In this document: in pieces, positions 46,269 to 52,976 of the stretch
Numbering within the stretch: the stretch's first letter is position 1
How the letters are laid out: each line of letters begins with the position of its first letter
Assembly: GCF_004923205.2 (NCBI RefSeq)
Contig: NZ_SELD02000029.1
Coordinates: forward strand, 1-52,976
Direction of reading: 5' to 3'
DNA from: Paracoccus aeridis
GTDB lineage: Bacteria; Pseudomonadota; Alphaproteobacteria; Rhodobacterales; Rhodobacteraceae
Length of the DNA stretch: 52,976 nt
Made by a program: the position numbers and the translations under genes
The notes under the pieces: model-generated
Database searches by the model: none
The model's input: only the letters and a program-made list of their open reading frames with translations
Told to the model about the DNA's origin: nothing

Positions 46269-47495
46269 TCACCCCGCAGCCTCGCTGCGCCGCGCGCTTG
46301 AGGCCGCCGGGAGCGCCACCACCGCCAGCGCGAGGGGGACGAAGGACAGCCACAGCACGGCGTCCCACCCATAGGCAGCCAGCAGGCCGCCCGAGAGGAA
46401 CGAGCCGACCGCCATCGTCCCGAACACGACGAAGTCGTTGAGCGACTGCACCCGCGCCTTCTCCTCGGGCCGGTGGCATTCGAGCACCATCGCCGAGGCG
46501 CCGACGAAGCCGAAGTTCCAGCCGAGCCCCAACAGGATCAGCGTCAGCCAGAAATGCGCCACGTCGATGCCCATCAGCCCGACGGCCGCGGACAGCCCCG
46601 TCAGCGCAAGCCCGGCAACGACGACGGAGGTCGCCCCGAACCGGGTGATCAGCCGACCCGTGACGAAGCTGGGCGCATACATGGCGATCACGTGCCACTG
46701 GAGCCCGAGGTTGGACGATTCCTGCGACAGCCCGCACATCTGCATGGCCAGCGGCGCCGCGGTCATCAGGAAGTTCATCAGCAGGTAGGAAACGACCCCG
46801 CAGATGACGGCGATGACGAAGCGCGGCTGCCGCGCAATGACGATGAGGGGGCGGCCGCCCGCCACGTCCTGCGCCGTGGGCCTCGGCAGGCGAACGCCCG
46901 CCAGGATGACCGCCGACAGGGCCGCCACCGCCGCCTGGGCCACGAAGGTCGCCGCGAACATGTAGGCCGGCCACAGGTTCATGGTGTAGGTCACGAGCTG
47001 CGGACCGATCACGCCTGCGAAGACCCCGCCCGCCATCACGAAGGACAGGGCGCGGGGACGCCGCTCGGGCGGGACGCAGTCGGCCGCCGCGAAGCGGAAG
47101 GACAGGACCACCGCCGCATAGGCGCCGCCGAAGAAGGTCGCCGCGCAGAACAGCCAGAACGAGCCCACCACGACCGCCAGCGCCGCCAGCAGCCCGACTA
47201 GGACGCCGCAGCCCGTCCCGGTCAGGAAGGCGGCGCGGCGGCCATGACGCTGGGCGATCGCCCCGGCCGGCAGGGTGCAGGCCGCCATGCCCACCACGAA
47301 CACCGAGATGGGCAGCGTGGCCAGCGCGGGACTGGGCGCCAGCATGTTCCCGACGATGGCGCCGGTGGCATAGACGACGACCGCGTTCGCCCCGGCCAGC
47401 GCCTGCGCGATGGTCAGCCGGGCGATGTTGCCTCGCGCGTGATCGTGATGCGCGGGAGGGCAGGCCTCGACCGGAGTGCTTGCAGGTTGCGACAT
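46269..47495 (-). CDS. Major facilitator superfamily transporter (12 TM)
   Basis: 408 aa with twelve hydrophobic helices. The loop 2-3 motif is AGAIAQRHGRRAAFLTG, and VTGRLITRFGATSVVV is the repeat in the second half. The N-terminus is His/Ala-rich (PPAHHDHARGN), possibly metal-binding. It resembles the drug or metabolite exporters of the YnfM/Bcr class more than the aromatic-acid symporters. Its substrate cannot be read. It is convergent with hmuV and lies upstream of an empty 400-base gap. Confidence 0.75.
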   Translation of the reverse strand: MSQPASTPVEACPPAHHDHARGNIARLTIAQALAGANAVVVYATGAIVGNMLAPSPALATLPISVFVVGMAACTLPAGAIAQRHGRRAAFLTGTGCGVLVGLLAALAVVVGSFWLFCAATFFGGAYAAVVLSFRFAAADCVPPERRPRALSFVMAGGVFAGVIGPQLVTYTMNLWPAYMFAATFVAQAAVAALSAVILAGVRLPRPTAQDVAGGRPLIVIARQPRFVIAVICGVVSYLLMNFLMTAAPLAMQMCGLSQESSNLGLQWHVIAMYAPSFVTGRLITRFGATSVVVAGLALTGLSAAVGLMGIDVAHFWLTLILLGLGWNFGFVGASAMVLECHRPEEKARVQSLNDFVVFGTMAVGSFLSGGLLAAYGWDAVLWLSFVPLALAVVALPAASSARRSEAAG

Positions 47496-47898
47496 GGGTT
47501 CCCCGGTGGAGTTGCAGATGCAGTGCGCGGCGCGGCGTCACCAGACCTTGTCACCTTGCAGGCAAACCGTCCGGAGCGGAACCGGCGATATCGCAGCCCG
47601 CGCCGTCGCCCTGCTCACCAGACACCCGGCGCGTCCTGCATCCCGGATCGTCCTGTCACCGCTCATGCGCCGCAACGGGCTTCTCGCTCGCGCGGCCGGG
47701 CGGGAGAAGTTGGCTCTGAGGTTCGATCTCGGTGGTTCGTCGCGGTCACTGCAGGGGACAGATTTGCCTCATGGCAGGGTCAAGCGGTCGCGGTGCATGG
47801 ATGCCGATGAGCGAGGAGAGACCACGATCTCCTCGGGCTCGCTTCTTGCCCGCAACCATCGCTCGCCCTCTACCCGGGCTTCCGGAGAGGACCGCCCG
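47496..47898. other. Intergenic stretch without recognisable gene
   Basis: 403 bases between the start of the leftward MFS gene and the end of the leftward LysR gene. Open frames here have biased, non-protein composition. I see no RNA gene, repeat or clear terminator. The lower coding density and its place next to a decayed transporter suggest erosion. Confidence 0.45.
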
Positions 47899-48864
47899 TC
47901 AGGATCCAGACCGTCCCTTCGACGTCCCGTCGCCGTCGGCGGACGTCGGCTGGACGTTGTTCGCAGCCAGCCAGGCGGGCGGCTCGGCATAGATGTCGCG
48001 GATCAGCTTCCTGACCAGATCCAGGTAGCGCGAGTTGTCGCCGGCCCGGTGATTGAGGATGACGGGAGAAGTCGCGCGGGGGCTGTCGATCGCCCGGTAG
48101 CGGACGTCCGATCGCATCTGCCGGGCCGAGGACGGGATGATGCAGATGCCGGATTCGGCCGCAACGAGGCCGAGCGCGGTCTGGATCTCGCGCACCTCAA
48201 GCACATCGGCCGGGTGGACGTCTTCGTCCCGGAGCAGGCTCAACACCTGGTCGGCATAGCTGGGACGCGGCTCCTTGGGATAGACGATCAGACGTTGCCC
48301 CGAGATCGCCCCCAGGGCCAGCGGCGTCGTCTCGCGGGAAAGCGGGGTGTCCTGCGGCACCGCGACGACCAGGCGCTCTTCGCGCAGAACCGTGCTGACG
48401 ACATTCGGGTCGGCATGCTTCAGGCGGCCGAAGCCGATGTCGATGCGGCCTTCCTTCAATGCCGGGATCTGCTGGATAGACAGCATCTCCAGCAGCTGGA
48501 TGTCCAGTTCCGGCGCGCTCTGGCGCAGCTTCCTGACCAGCGCGGGCAGCCCTCCGTAAAGCGTCGATGCCACGAAGCCGATCGACAGCACCCGGTTCCG
48601 GTTCATGCCGACCCGACGCGTCGCGTCCTTCATCTGGTCGACACGGCCGAGCACCTGGAGCGCCTGCTCGTAGAACAGCCGGCCCGCATCGGTCAGCCTG
48701 ATGGGACGGCTCTTGCGGACGATCAGGGCCACGCCGAGCTCATCCTCCAGCAGCTGGATCTGCCGGCTGAGGGGCGGCTGCGCGATGTGCAGATTCGCCG
48801 CCGCACGGGTGAAGTTCCGTTCGCGCGCGACGGCCACGAAATAGCGCAACTGGCGCAGATCCAT
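47899..48864 (-). CDS. LysR-type regulator of the BenM/CatM group
   Basis: 321 aa. N-terminal helix-turn-helix MDLRQLRYFVAVARERNFTR with HIAQPPLSRQIQLLEDELGVALI. The effector domain has RIGFV-type SIGFVASTLYGGLPALV, ALKEGRIDIGFGRLKHADP and VREIQTALGLVAAESGI. These follow CatM and BenM of Acinetobacter segment by segment, whose effectors are cis,cis-muconate and benzoate. It is divergent from the pcaD operon, with a perfect ATAC-N7-GTAT site in the gap. Confidence 0.87.
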   Translation of the reverse strand: MDLRQLRYFVAVARERNFTRAAANLHIAQPPLSRQIQLLEDELGVALIVRKSRPIRLTDAGRLFYEQALQVLGRVDQMKDATRRVGMNRNRVLSIGFVASTLYGGLPALVRKLRQSAPELDIQLLEMLSIQQIPALKEGRIDIGFGRLKHADPNVVSTVLREERLVVAVPQDTPLSRETTPLALGAISGQRLIVYPKEPRPSYADQVLSLLRDEDVHPADVLEVREIQTALGLVAAESGICIIPSSARQMRSDVRYRAIDSPRATSPVILNHRAGDNSRYLDLVRKLIRDIYAEPPAWLAANNVQPTSADGDGTSKGRSGS

Positions 48865-48960
48865 GCCTGATCCCCCGATTCGAACAGGTTGTTCTTCAGT
48901 CTGATTCAGGTTGTTTGCAGCAAAAGAAGCGGCTGAAATGTCAGCGCGGATTTAAGAACT

Positions 48961-48975
48961 ATACCCTAAAGGTAT
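48961..48975. promoter_or_regulatory. BenM/CatM-type operator (ATAC-N7-GTAT)
   Basis: ATACCCTAAAGGTAT at 48961-48975 is a near-perfect palindrome (5-bp arms) with exactly the ATAC-N7-GTAT spacing known for CatM and BenM. It overlaps a likely -10 of the LysR gene on the minus strand (TATAGT) and precedes a CATAAT on the plus strand. That fits autoregulation plus activation of the pca side. The stretch is AT-rich for this window. Confidence 0.8.
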
Positions 48976-49063
48976 CATAATCAAGCCAAATGGTCTTGGA
49001 CGCACGACGGCCTGCTGATGCAACGTTGCGTCATGAACCAGTCATACGCCCCCCTCGCCCTGT

Positions 49064-49262
49064 CGGGCGCTTCGTGCGCTGATGCTGTGGCTGTCCTTCT
49101 TCGGCTGAGGATCGGCGCCATCGTCGGCCCGACGCTGGGGGGCGTGCTGCTGGCGCGGGAACTGCCGCTGGGACAGAACTTCCTGATCTTCGCGATCCCC
49201 GCGGCGGTCTCGGCGATGGCGATGCTGGTCTTCGCCCTCAGCGCCGAACGCCCGCGCGACAG
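49064..49262 (+). pseudogene. Remnant of an aromatic-acid:H+ symporter gene (PcaK/BenK-like, AAHS family)
   Basis: Two transporter pieces lie in different frames. At 49064-49108 RALRALMLWLSFFG reads as the AAHS loop and start of a membrane helix, then hits a stop. From 49105 in another frame LRIGAIVGPTLGGVLLAREL and QNFLIFAIPAAVSAMAMLVFAL read as the last two helices of the same family. The middle of the protein is missing, so an internal deletion with frameshift has destroyed the gene. It sits between the operator and pcaD, where such symporters usually occur. Confidence 0.65.
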
Positions 49263-49343
49263 GCTGCGGCCGCCGCCGCCTGATCCCCGAACCAGACGGC
49301 GCGCGGCAAGGTCCGCGCGCCGCACCATCTCAAAGAGCGCCAC

Positions 49344-50147
49344 ATGCCCTACCTCGACCTGCCGACCCACCGCCTGCACTACCGCATCGACGGCGACGCA
49401 AGCGCGGCGGACAAGCCTTGGCTGACCTTCTGCAACTCCCTCGGCACCGACCTTCACATGTGGGACGCGCAGGTGGCGGGCCTGTCGGGCAGCTTCCGCA
49501 TCCTGCGCTACGACCGCCGCGGACACGGCAAGTCCAACTCCCCGCCCCCGCCCTACGCCTTGGCCGACCTCGGCGCCGACGTGATCGCGCTATGGGACGC
49601 GCTGGGGATCGACCGCACGCATTTCTGCGGCCTTTCCATCGGCGGCCTGACCGGGCAGTGGCTCGCCGTCCATGCCGCCGCGCGGCTGGACCGCATCGCC
49701 GTCTGCGCCACGGCGGCCCGGATCGGAACGCCGGAAAGCTGGAACGCCCGGATCGAGGACGTCCGCGCCAACGGACTTGAAACGCTCGTTTCCGCCACCG
49801 CGGAACGCTGGTTCACCCCTGACTTCCGCGCCGCGCATCCCGATGCCGTCAAGGCGATCCTGGACAGCTTCGCCGCCACCTCGATCGACGGCTATGCCGG
49901 CTGCTGCGCGGCGCTCGCCGGCGCCGACCTGCGGGGCGAGATCGCCGCGATCGAGGCACCCTTGCTGGCGGTCTCGGGCGAGGACGACCCGGTCTGTCCG
50001 CCCGCCGACCTCGCTGCGATCGCCGATGCCGTGCCGCAGGGCCAGCATGCGTCCCTGCCCGGCCGGCACCTCCTCAACCTCGAATCCGCGGACCGGTTCA
50101 ACGCCACCCTGACGGCGTTCCTGGCCCCCCGGACCCCTCGGAGCTGA
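49344..50147 (+). CDS. pcaD: 3-oxoadipate enol-lactonase
   Basis: 267 aa alpha/beta hydrolase. Nucleophile Ser in GLSIGGLTGQW (about residue 98), catalytic Asp in VSGEDDPVCPP and His in LPGRHLLNLE. The segment LTFCNSLGTDLHMWDAQV and LRYDRRGHGKSN are typical of PcaD. It hydrolyses 3-oxoadipate enol-lactone to 3-oxoadipate, where the catechol and protocatechuate branches join. None of the other classical pca genes is in the window; the next gene is a BKACE. Confidence 0.9.
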   Translation: MPYLDLPTHRLHYRIDGDASAADKPWLTFCNSLGTDLHMWDAQVAGLSGSFRILRYDRRGHGKSNSPPPPYALADLGADVIALWDALGIDRTHFCGLSIGGLTGQWLAVHAAARLDRIAVCATAARIGTPESWNARIEDVRANGLETLVSATAERWFTPDFRAAHPDAVKAILDSFAATSIDGYAGCCAALAGADLRGEIAAIEAPLLAVSGEDDPVCPPADLAAIADAVPQGQHASLPGRHLLNLESADRFNATLTAFLAPRTPRS

Positions 50148-50200
50148 GGCGACCTGCCACCCTTTCGTCCGCTGCCGGACAGAACCACGAGAAGCACCCC

Positions 50201-51031
50201 ATGACCCCCTGCATCATCTGCGTCGCCATCACCGGATCCCTGCCGACCAAGGAGAACAACCCGGCGGTTCCGATAACCGTCTCCGAGCAGATCGAGTCCA
50301 CGCACGAGGCGTTCGAGGCCGGCGCCGCTATCGCCCACTGCCACGTGCGCGACGACGAGGGCAAACCCAGCTCTGACCCCGAGCGCTTCGCCGCGCTGAA
50401 GGAAGGGCTGGAAAAGCACTGCCCCGGCATCATCGTGCAGCTGTCGACCGGCGGCCGCTCCGGCGCGGGCCAGGCGCGCGGCGGCATGCTGCCCTTGCGC
50501 CCCGACATGGCGTCGCTGTCGGTGGGATCGAACAACTTCCCCAACCGCGTCTACGAGAACCCGCCGGAGCTGGTGGACTGGCTCGCCTCGGAGATGCTGA
50601 AGTACGGCGTGAAGCCCGAGATCGAGGCGTTCGACCTCAGCCACATCCTGCAGGCCAGGAAGATGGCCGACGACGGCCGGCTTGCCGGCACGCCCTATGT
50701 GCAGTTCGTCATGGGCGTGAAGAACGCGATGCCCGCCGACCGCGACGTCTTCGACTACTACGTCCATACCGTGAAGCGGCTGTTCGGCGAGGATGCGCCG
50801 TGGTGCGCGGCCGGCATCGGGCCCAGCCAGATCGTGCTGAACGAATGGGCGATCTCGTCGGGCGGGCACGCGCGCACGGGACTGGAGGACAACGTGCGCC
50901 TGGACCGCGATCGCCTCGCGCCCTCGAACGCGGCGCTGGTCGCCCGCACGGCCGAGATCTGCGCCCGGTACGACCGCCCCGTGGCCACCTGGCAGCAGGC
51001 GCGCGCGCTGTTAGGGCTGGCGGCACGCTGA
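50201..51031 (+). CDS. Beta-keto acid cleavage enzyme (BKACE, DUF849)
   Basis: 276 aa TIM-barrel of the DUF849/BKACE family. The zinc-binding His pair is AIAHCHVRDDEGKPS, the catalytic Glu region is KPEIEAFDLSH, and VQLSTGGRSG and SVGSNNFPNRVYENPP are family segments. These enzymes exchange acetyl-CoA with a beta-keto acid, releasing acetoacetate and an acyl-CoA. Next to pcaD the likely substrate is 3-oxoadipate, giving acetoacetate and succinyl-CoA. It is 53 bases downstream of pcaD. Confidence 0.87.
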   Translation: MTPCIICVAITGSLPTKENNPAVPITVSEQIESTHEAFEAGAAIAHCHVRDDEGKPSSDPERFAALKEGLEKHCPGIIVQLSTGGRSGAGQARGGMLPLRPDMASLSVGSNNFPNRVYENPPELVDWLASEMLKYGVKPEIEAFDLSHILQARKMADDGRLAGTPYVQFVMGVKNAMPADRDVFDYYVHTVKRLFGEDAPWCAAGIGPSQIVLNEWAISSGGHARTGLEDNVRLDRDRLAPSNAALVARTAEICARYDRPVATWQQARALLGLAAR

Positions 51032-51176
51032 AGGGAGGGGTTGGGGGGCGGCACTGACGTTTTCCTAAGGCCGGAAACATGGCCAGCTATCGGTTGTGGC
51101 GATGCGAAAGGCCGGCTGCTTCGCACTGCCCTGCCAATGAGGTTTGGAGCGGCTGTAGGTGCAGTTTCCGGTTTTG

Positions 51177-51320
51177 TCACAAGGCGGAAGGGTGACGCCG
51201 GCGAGAGGCTTTCCGCTTCGGCTTGCTGTTGAGGGCCTCGATGAAGCTGGCCGCGGTCGTCTTGCCGAGCGCAAGAGATTCAGTGTGACCTGCATCGCAG
51301 AGGCCCGCCGATCCGGACCG
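51177..51320 (-). pseudogene. Fragment of an IS3-family transposase (OrfB C-terminal part)
   Basis: On the minus strand a frame ending at 51177 reads LALGKTTAASFIEALNSKPKR, matching the IS3-family integrase-core segment of the type GKPTDNAFIEAFNGRLR that carries the last acidic catalytic residue. The following ECLNAHWF block is missing or scrambled and there is no start. It is a decayed IS, not a gene. The rest of 51032-51390 holds no other recognisable coding sequence. Confidence 0.5.
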
Positions 51321-51390
51321 GGGTGCATGCGTTGGTCCAGTGCCTCAAAGCGGAGGTCTCGCGCCCTGGTAAAACTTCCGAAAAGGCCTT

Positions 51391-52221
51391 TCAGTCGCAA
51401 CGACCCGGCGCACCATCCGGGCGACGGGCACGAAGCACAGTGTCGTCGCGAATCGCTTCCATCCAGTCCTGCATACATTTGCTCCGAAAAGCGGCATTCG
51501 TTTCATTACGCTGGCGCGCAATGCGGGGCGTTCCCGGCTGCCAACCATCCAGGTCAAGGGAAAGTGCGCGGCCAAGCCGGCTGATTTCGTCCGCGGGATT
51601 TGCCTGCAGCCGTTCATAGACAACGACGTGTCGCGGCAGGTCGAGCGTGCGGCAGATCAGGTCGATAAAGCCGTTGGACCTGACGGCATCCATCAGGATA
51701 TGTTCGATGCGATCACCCGCGTAGTCGGGGTTGACGCCGCTTCCCTGCTGCGCACTCGTCCACTGATTGGTCTGGTGGGCGATCCAGTGAGACACCGCCT
51801 GCCCCACCAGGTCCTCGCGCACCGAATGGATTACCTGAACGCTCGGGAACATGGAGAAAATGTTCGCCCGCTTCAGCATGACGATCTGTTCCCAAGAGGC
51901 CTTGATCCCCCAGCGGCCCGGCTCGTTCAAGGGGCCGGCAAGCCGCGCGACGTAGTCAGGAAAGCTGTCCGCAGGGTATTGTTCAAGACTGCGCTGGACC
52001 GTGTCCCAGTTCAGGCCTTCTCCGAATCCCCGGAATTCACGGGTCTGACGCAGATAGTCTGCCAGCAGGTTCGACCCGGATCTGTTCGTGAAGGCGAGAA
52101 GGTAAAGCGGTTTCGTGAACAGGGGTTCGGTGCCCTCCCGGACGAAAGCCCCCGGGAAGAGCGTGCGGATGATGCGCTCGTGGGGGCCTTGCTGGGCAAG
52201 AGCCTCGCTGATGGGTTTCAT
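51391..52221 (-). CDS. Stf0-like sulfotransferase
   Basis: 276 aa from the ATG at 52221 (MKPISEAL), with GAGGAC upstream; the open frame extends 42 codons further without protein character. The PAPS 5'-phosphosulfate loop is YLLAFTNRSGSNLLADYL, and the 3'-phosphate-binding segment is VQVIHSVREDLVGQAVSHW. This is the Stf0 pattern. It transfers sulfate from PAPS to a carbohydrate or lipid acceptor. It lies 13 bases downstream of a glycosyltransferase, so a sulfated glycan or glycolipid is plausible. Confidence 0.72.
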   Translation of the reverse strand: MKPISEALAQQGPHERIIRTLFPGAFVREGTEPLFTKPLYLLAFTNRSGSNLLADYLRQTREFRGFGEGLNWDTVQRSLEQYPADSFPDYVARLAGPLNEPGRWGIKASWEQIVMLKRANIFSMFPSVQVIHSVREDLVGQAVSHWIAHQTNQWTSAQQGSGVNPDYAGDRIEHILMDAVRSNGFIDLICRTLDLPRHVVVYERLQANPADEISRLGRALSLDLDGWQPGTPRIARQRNETNAAFRSKCMQDWMEAIRDDTVLRARRPDGAPGRCD

Positions 52222-52234
52222 GCGTCTGCTGTCC

Positions 52235-52931
52235 TCACGTTCTGGCGTGCAGTTGGCGGTAGCATGCGTAGATAGACTGCGGAACGGGTGGAACGATGTG
52301 GCCGTTCGGGGCCGCGCGCACCGCTTCGCCCTGGGCACCGAGGTCAAAGGCCATGACCGGGAGTCCCGTTGCGAGCATCTCGCGTGTCGTGAAGGAGAAG
52401 GTTTCGGGCCAGATCGAGGGCATCAGCCACGCCGTCACGCCGTGTGTCGAAAGCATGCCTGGCAGGCTCGCAGGATCGTAGCGGCCTGTCACCTTGGCCG
52501 AGACGGGAAGCGGAAAGCTGTGGTCGAACTCTCCCACGATGACAAGTCGCGGGCCATTCGGCAGCCGGTCCAGCAGATACGCGAGGTCCGACACGATCTG
52601 CGCCCCCTTCACCGCGCCGATGGCCCCCAGGACACCGATGACGCCCGGGCCCTTTTGGCACGGCCGCAGCAACGGAGGAACTTCGATCATCGCCCGATGG
52701 GGTTGACAGGCGATCCTGTCGCGGGCCTCCGGCCAGACCTCTTCCACGATCCGGGCGCTGCTTTCTGAAAAGACGGTCAGTCGGTCCGCCCTGTGAATGG
52801 CGGTGCCCCAGTGCTCTCTCCAGCCTGCAAGAGGCATTGAAACGGCATCGCTTCCGATTCGGTGGGCAGGGTCCGTGGAGTCGGGCGGGGGGACCCCCGT
52901 ATAGCTGCCATCCGCATTCACGAGGTTGAGT
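52235..52931 (-). pseudogene. Glycosyltransferase family 4, N-terminus cut off by the terminal IS
   Basis: About 230 codons of a GT4 C-terminal domain: VIGVLGAIGAVKGAQIV, LVIVGEFDHS, then WPETFSFTTREMLATGLPVMAFD with the E-x7-E nucleotide-sugar motif. The frame is open up to the IS boundary (QLNLVNADGSYTG) with no credible start, so the first half of the protein is missing. Either the IS interrupted it or the contig ends there. It is transcribed toward the sulfotransferase. Confidence 0.7.
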
Positions 52932-52976
52932 TGGCCTGCCCCCCTGAGGTGGTCCGTTTGTAATCTTAGTGCATGA
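52932..52976 (+). mobile_element. Terminal piece of an IS3-family-like insertion sequence (right window edge)
   Basis: 45 bases from TGGCCTGCC to GTGCATGA, identical to the reverse complement of 1-45. The base before TG differs at the two edges (g versus t), which places the element boundary exactly at the TG. Flanks of the two copies are unrelated, so these are two insertions and not one. Confidence 0.6.

Overview
The window is GC-rich, densely coding DNA with third-position G/C bias. It looks like a chromosomal contig of an alphaproteobacterium, most likely Rhodobacterales (Rhodobacter/Paracoccus-like). Supporting this are the phaZ/phaC-phaP-phaR block, a RamB-type short-chain-acyl regulator next to glyoxylate-shunt genes, a gbpR-chvE-gguABC sugar locus, and hmu heme-uptake genes. 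Both ends carry the same 45-bp sequence in inverted orientation. It looks like the outward-facing left terminus of one IS3-family insertion sequence, so the window is probably a whole contig broken at two copies of that IS.

Layout. 1-1.5 kb: IS end, a lone DUF3883 nuclease-like gene, and tRNA-Ser(GGA) with its terminator. 1.5-7.1 kb: polyhydroxyalkanoate (PHA) metabolism, with phaR, phaP and phaC leftward and phaZ rightward. Two perfect PhaR-type palindromes lie in front of phaP, and PhaC has an unusual repeat-bearing N-terminal extension of about 330 residues. 7.2-10.9 kb: tRNA-Val(TAC), a DsbA-like thiol oxidoreductase, a type III polyketide synthase with an ICMT-type methyltransferase, a cobalamin-binding-like protein, and the stub of a PP-loop ATPase gene. 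10.9-15.9 kb: ramB divergent from aceB and aceA (glyoxylate shunt). 16.0-33.1 kb: fifteen leftward genes with almost no gaps, apparently one operon, divergent from gbpR. 34.6-39.9 kb: dipeptide/oligopeptide ABC transporter (dppABCDF). 40.2-46.2 kb: heme uptake (TonB receptor, hmuS, hmuTUV). 46.3-51.0 kb: an MFS exporter, a BenM/CatM-like LysR regulator with a perfect ATAC-N7-GTAT site, a decayed aromatic-acid symporter, pcaD and a beta-keto acid cleavage enzyme (BKACE). 51.0-53.0 kb: IS3 transposase remnant, Stf0-like sulfotransferase, a glycosyltransferase cut by the terminal IS, and the IS end.

The most striking system is the 17-kb sugar operon. It holds two complete CUT2 sugar ABC transporters (ChvE-GguAB and YtfQRT-YjfF), a mutarotase and an oxidative pathway. 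The aldose dehydrogenase, lactonase and aldonate dehydratase can plausibly serve both D-galactose and L-arabinose. The pathway would then branch. The galactose arm uses DgoK and DgoA to give pyruvate and glyceraldehyde-3-phosphate. The arabinose arm uses the GguC/AraD1 FAH-family protein and an alpha-ketoglutaric semialdehyde dehydrogenase to give 2-oxoglutarate.

A second notable arrangement is pcaD directly followed by BKACE. This suggests that 3-oxoadipate is cleaved with acetyl-CoA to acetoacetate and succinyl-CoA, without PcaIJ/PcaF. All functions are inferred from protein motifs and gene order read from the sequence; no database search was run.
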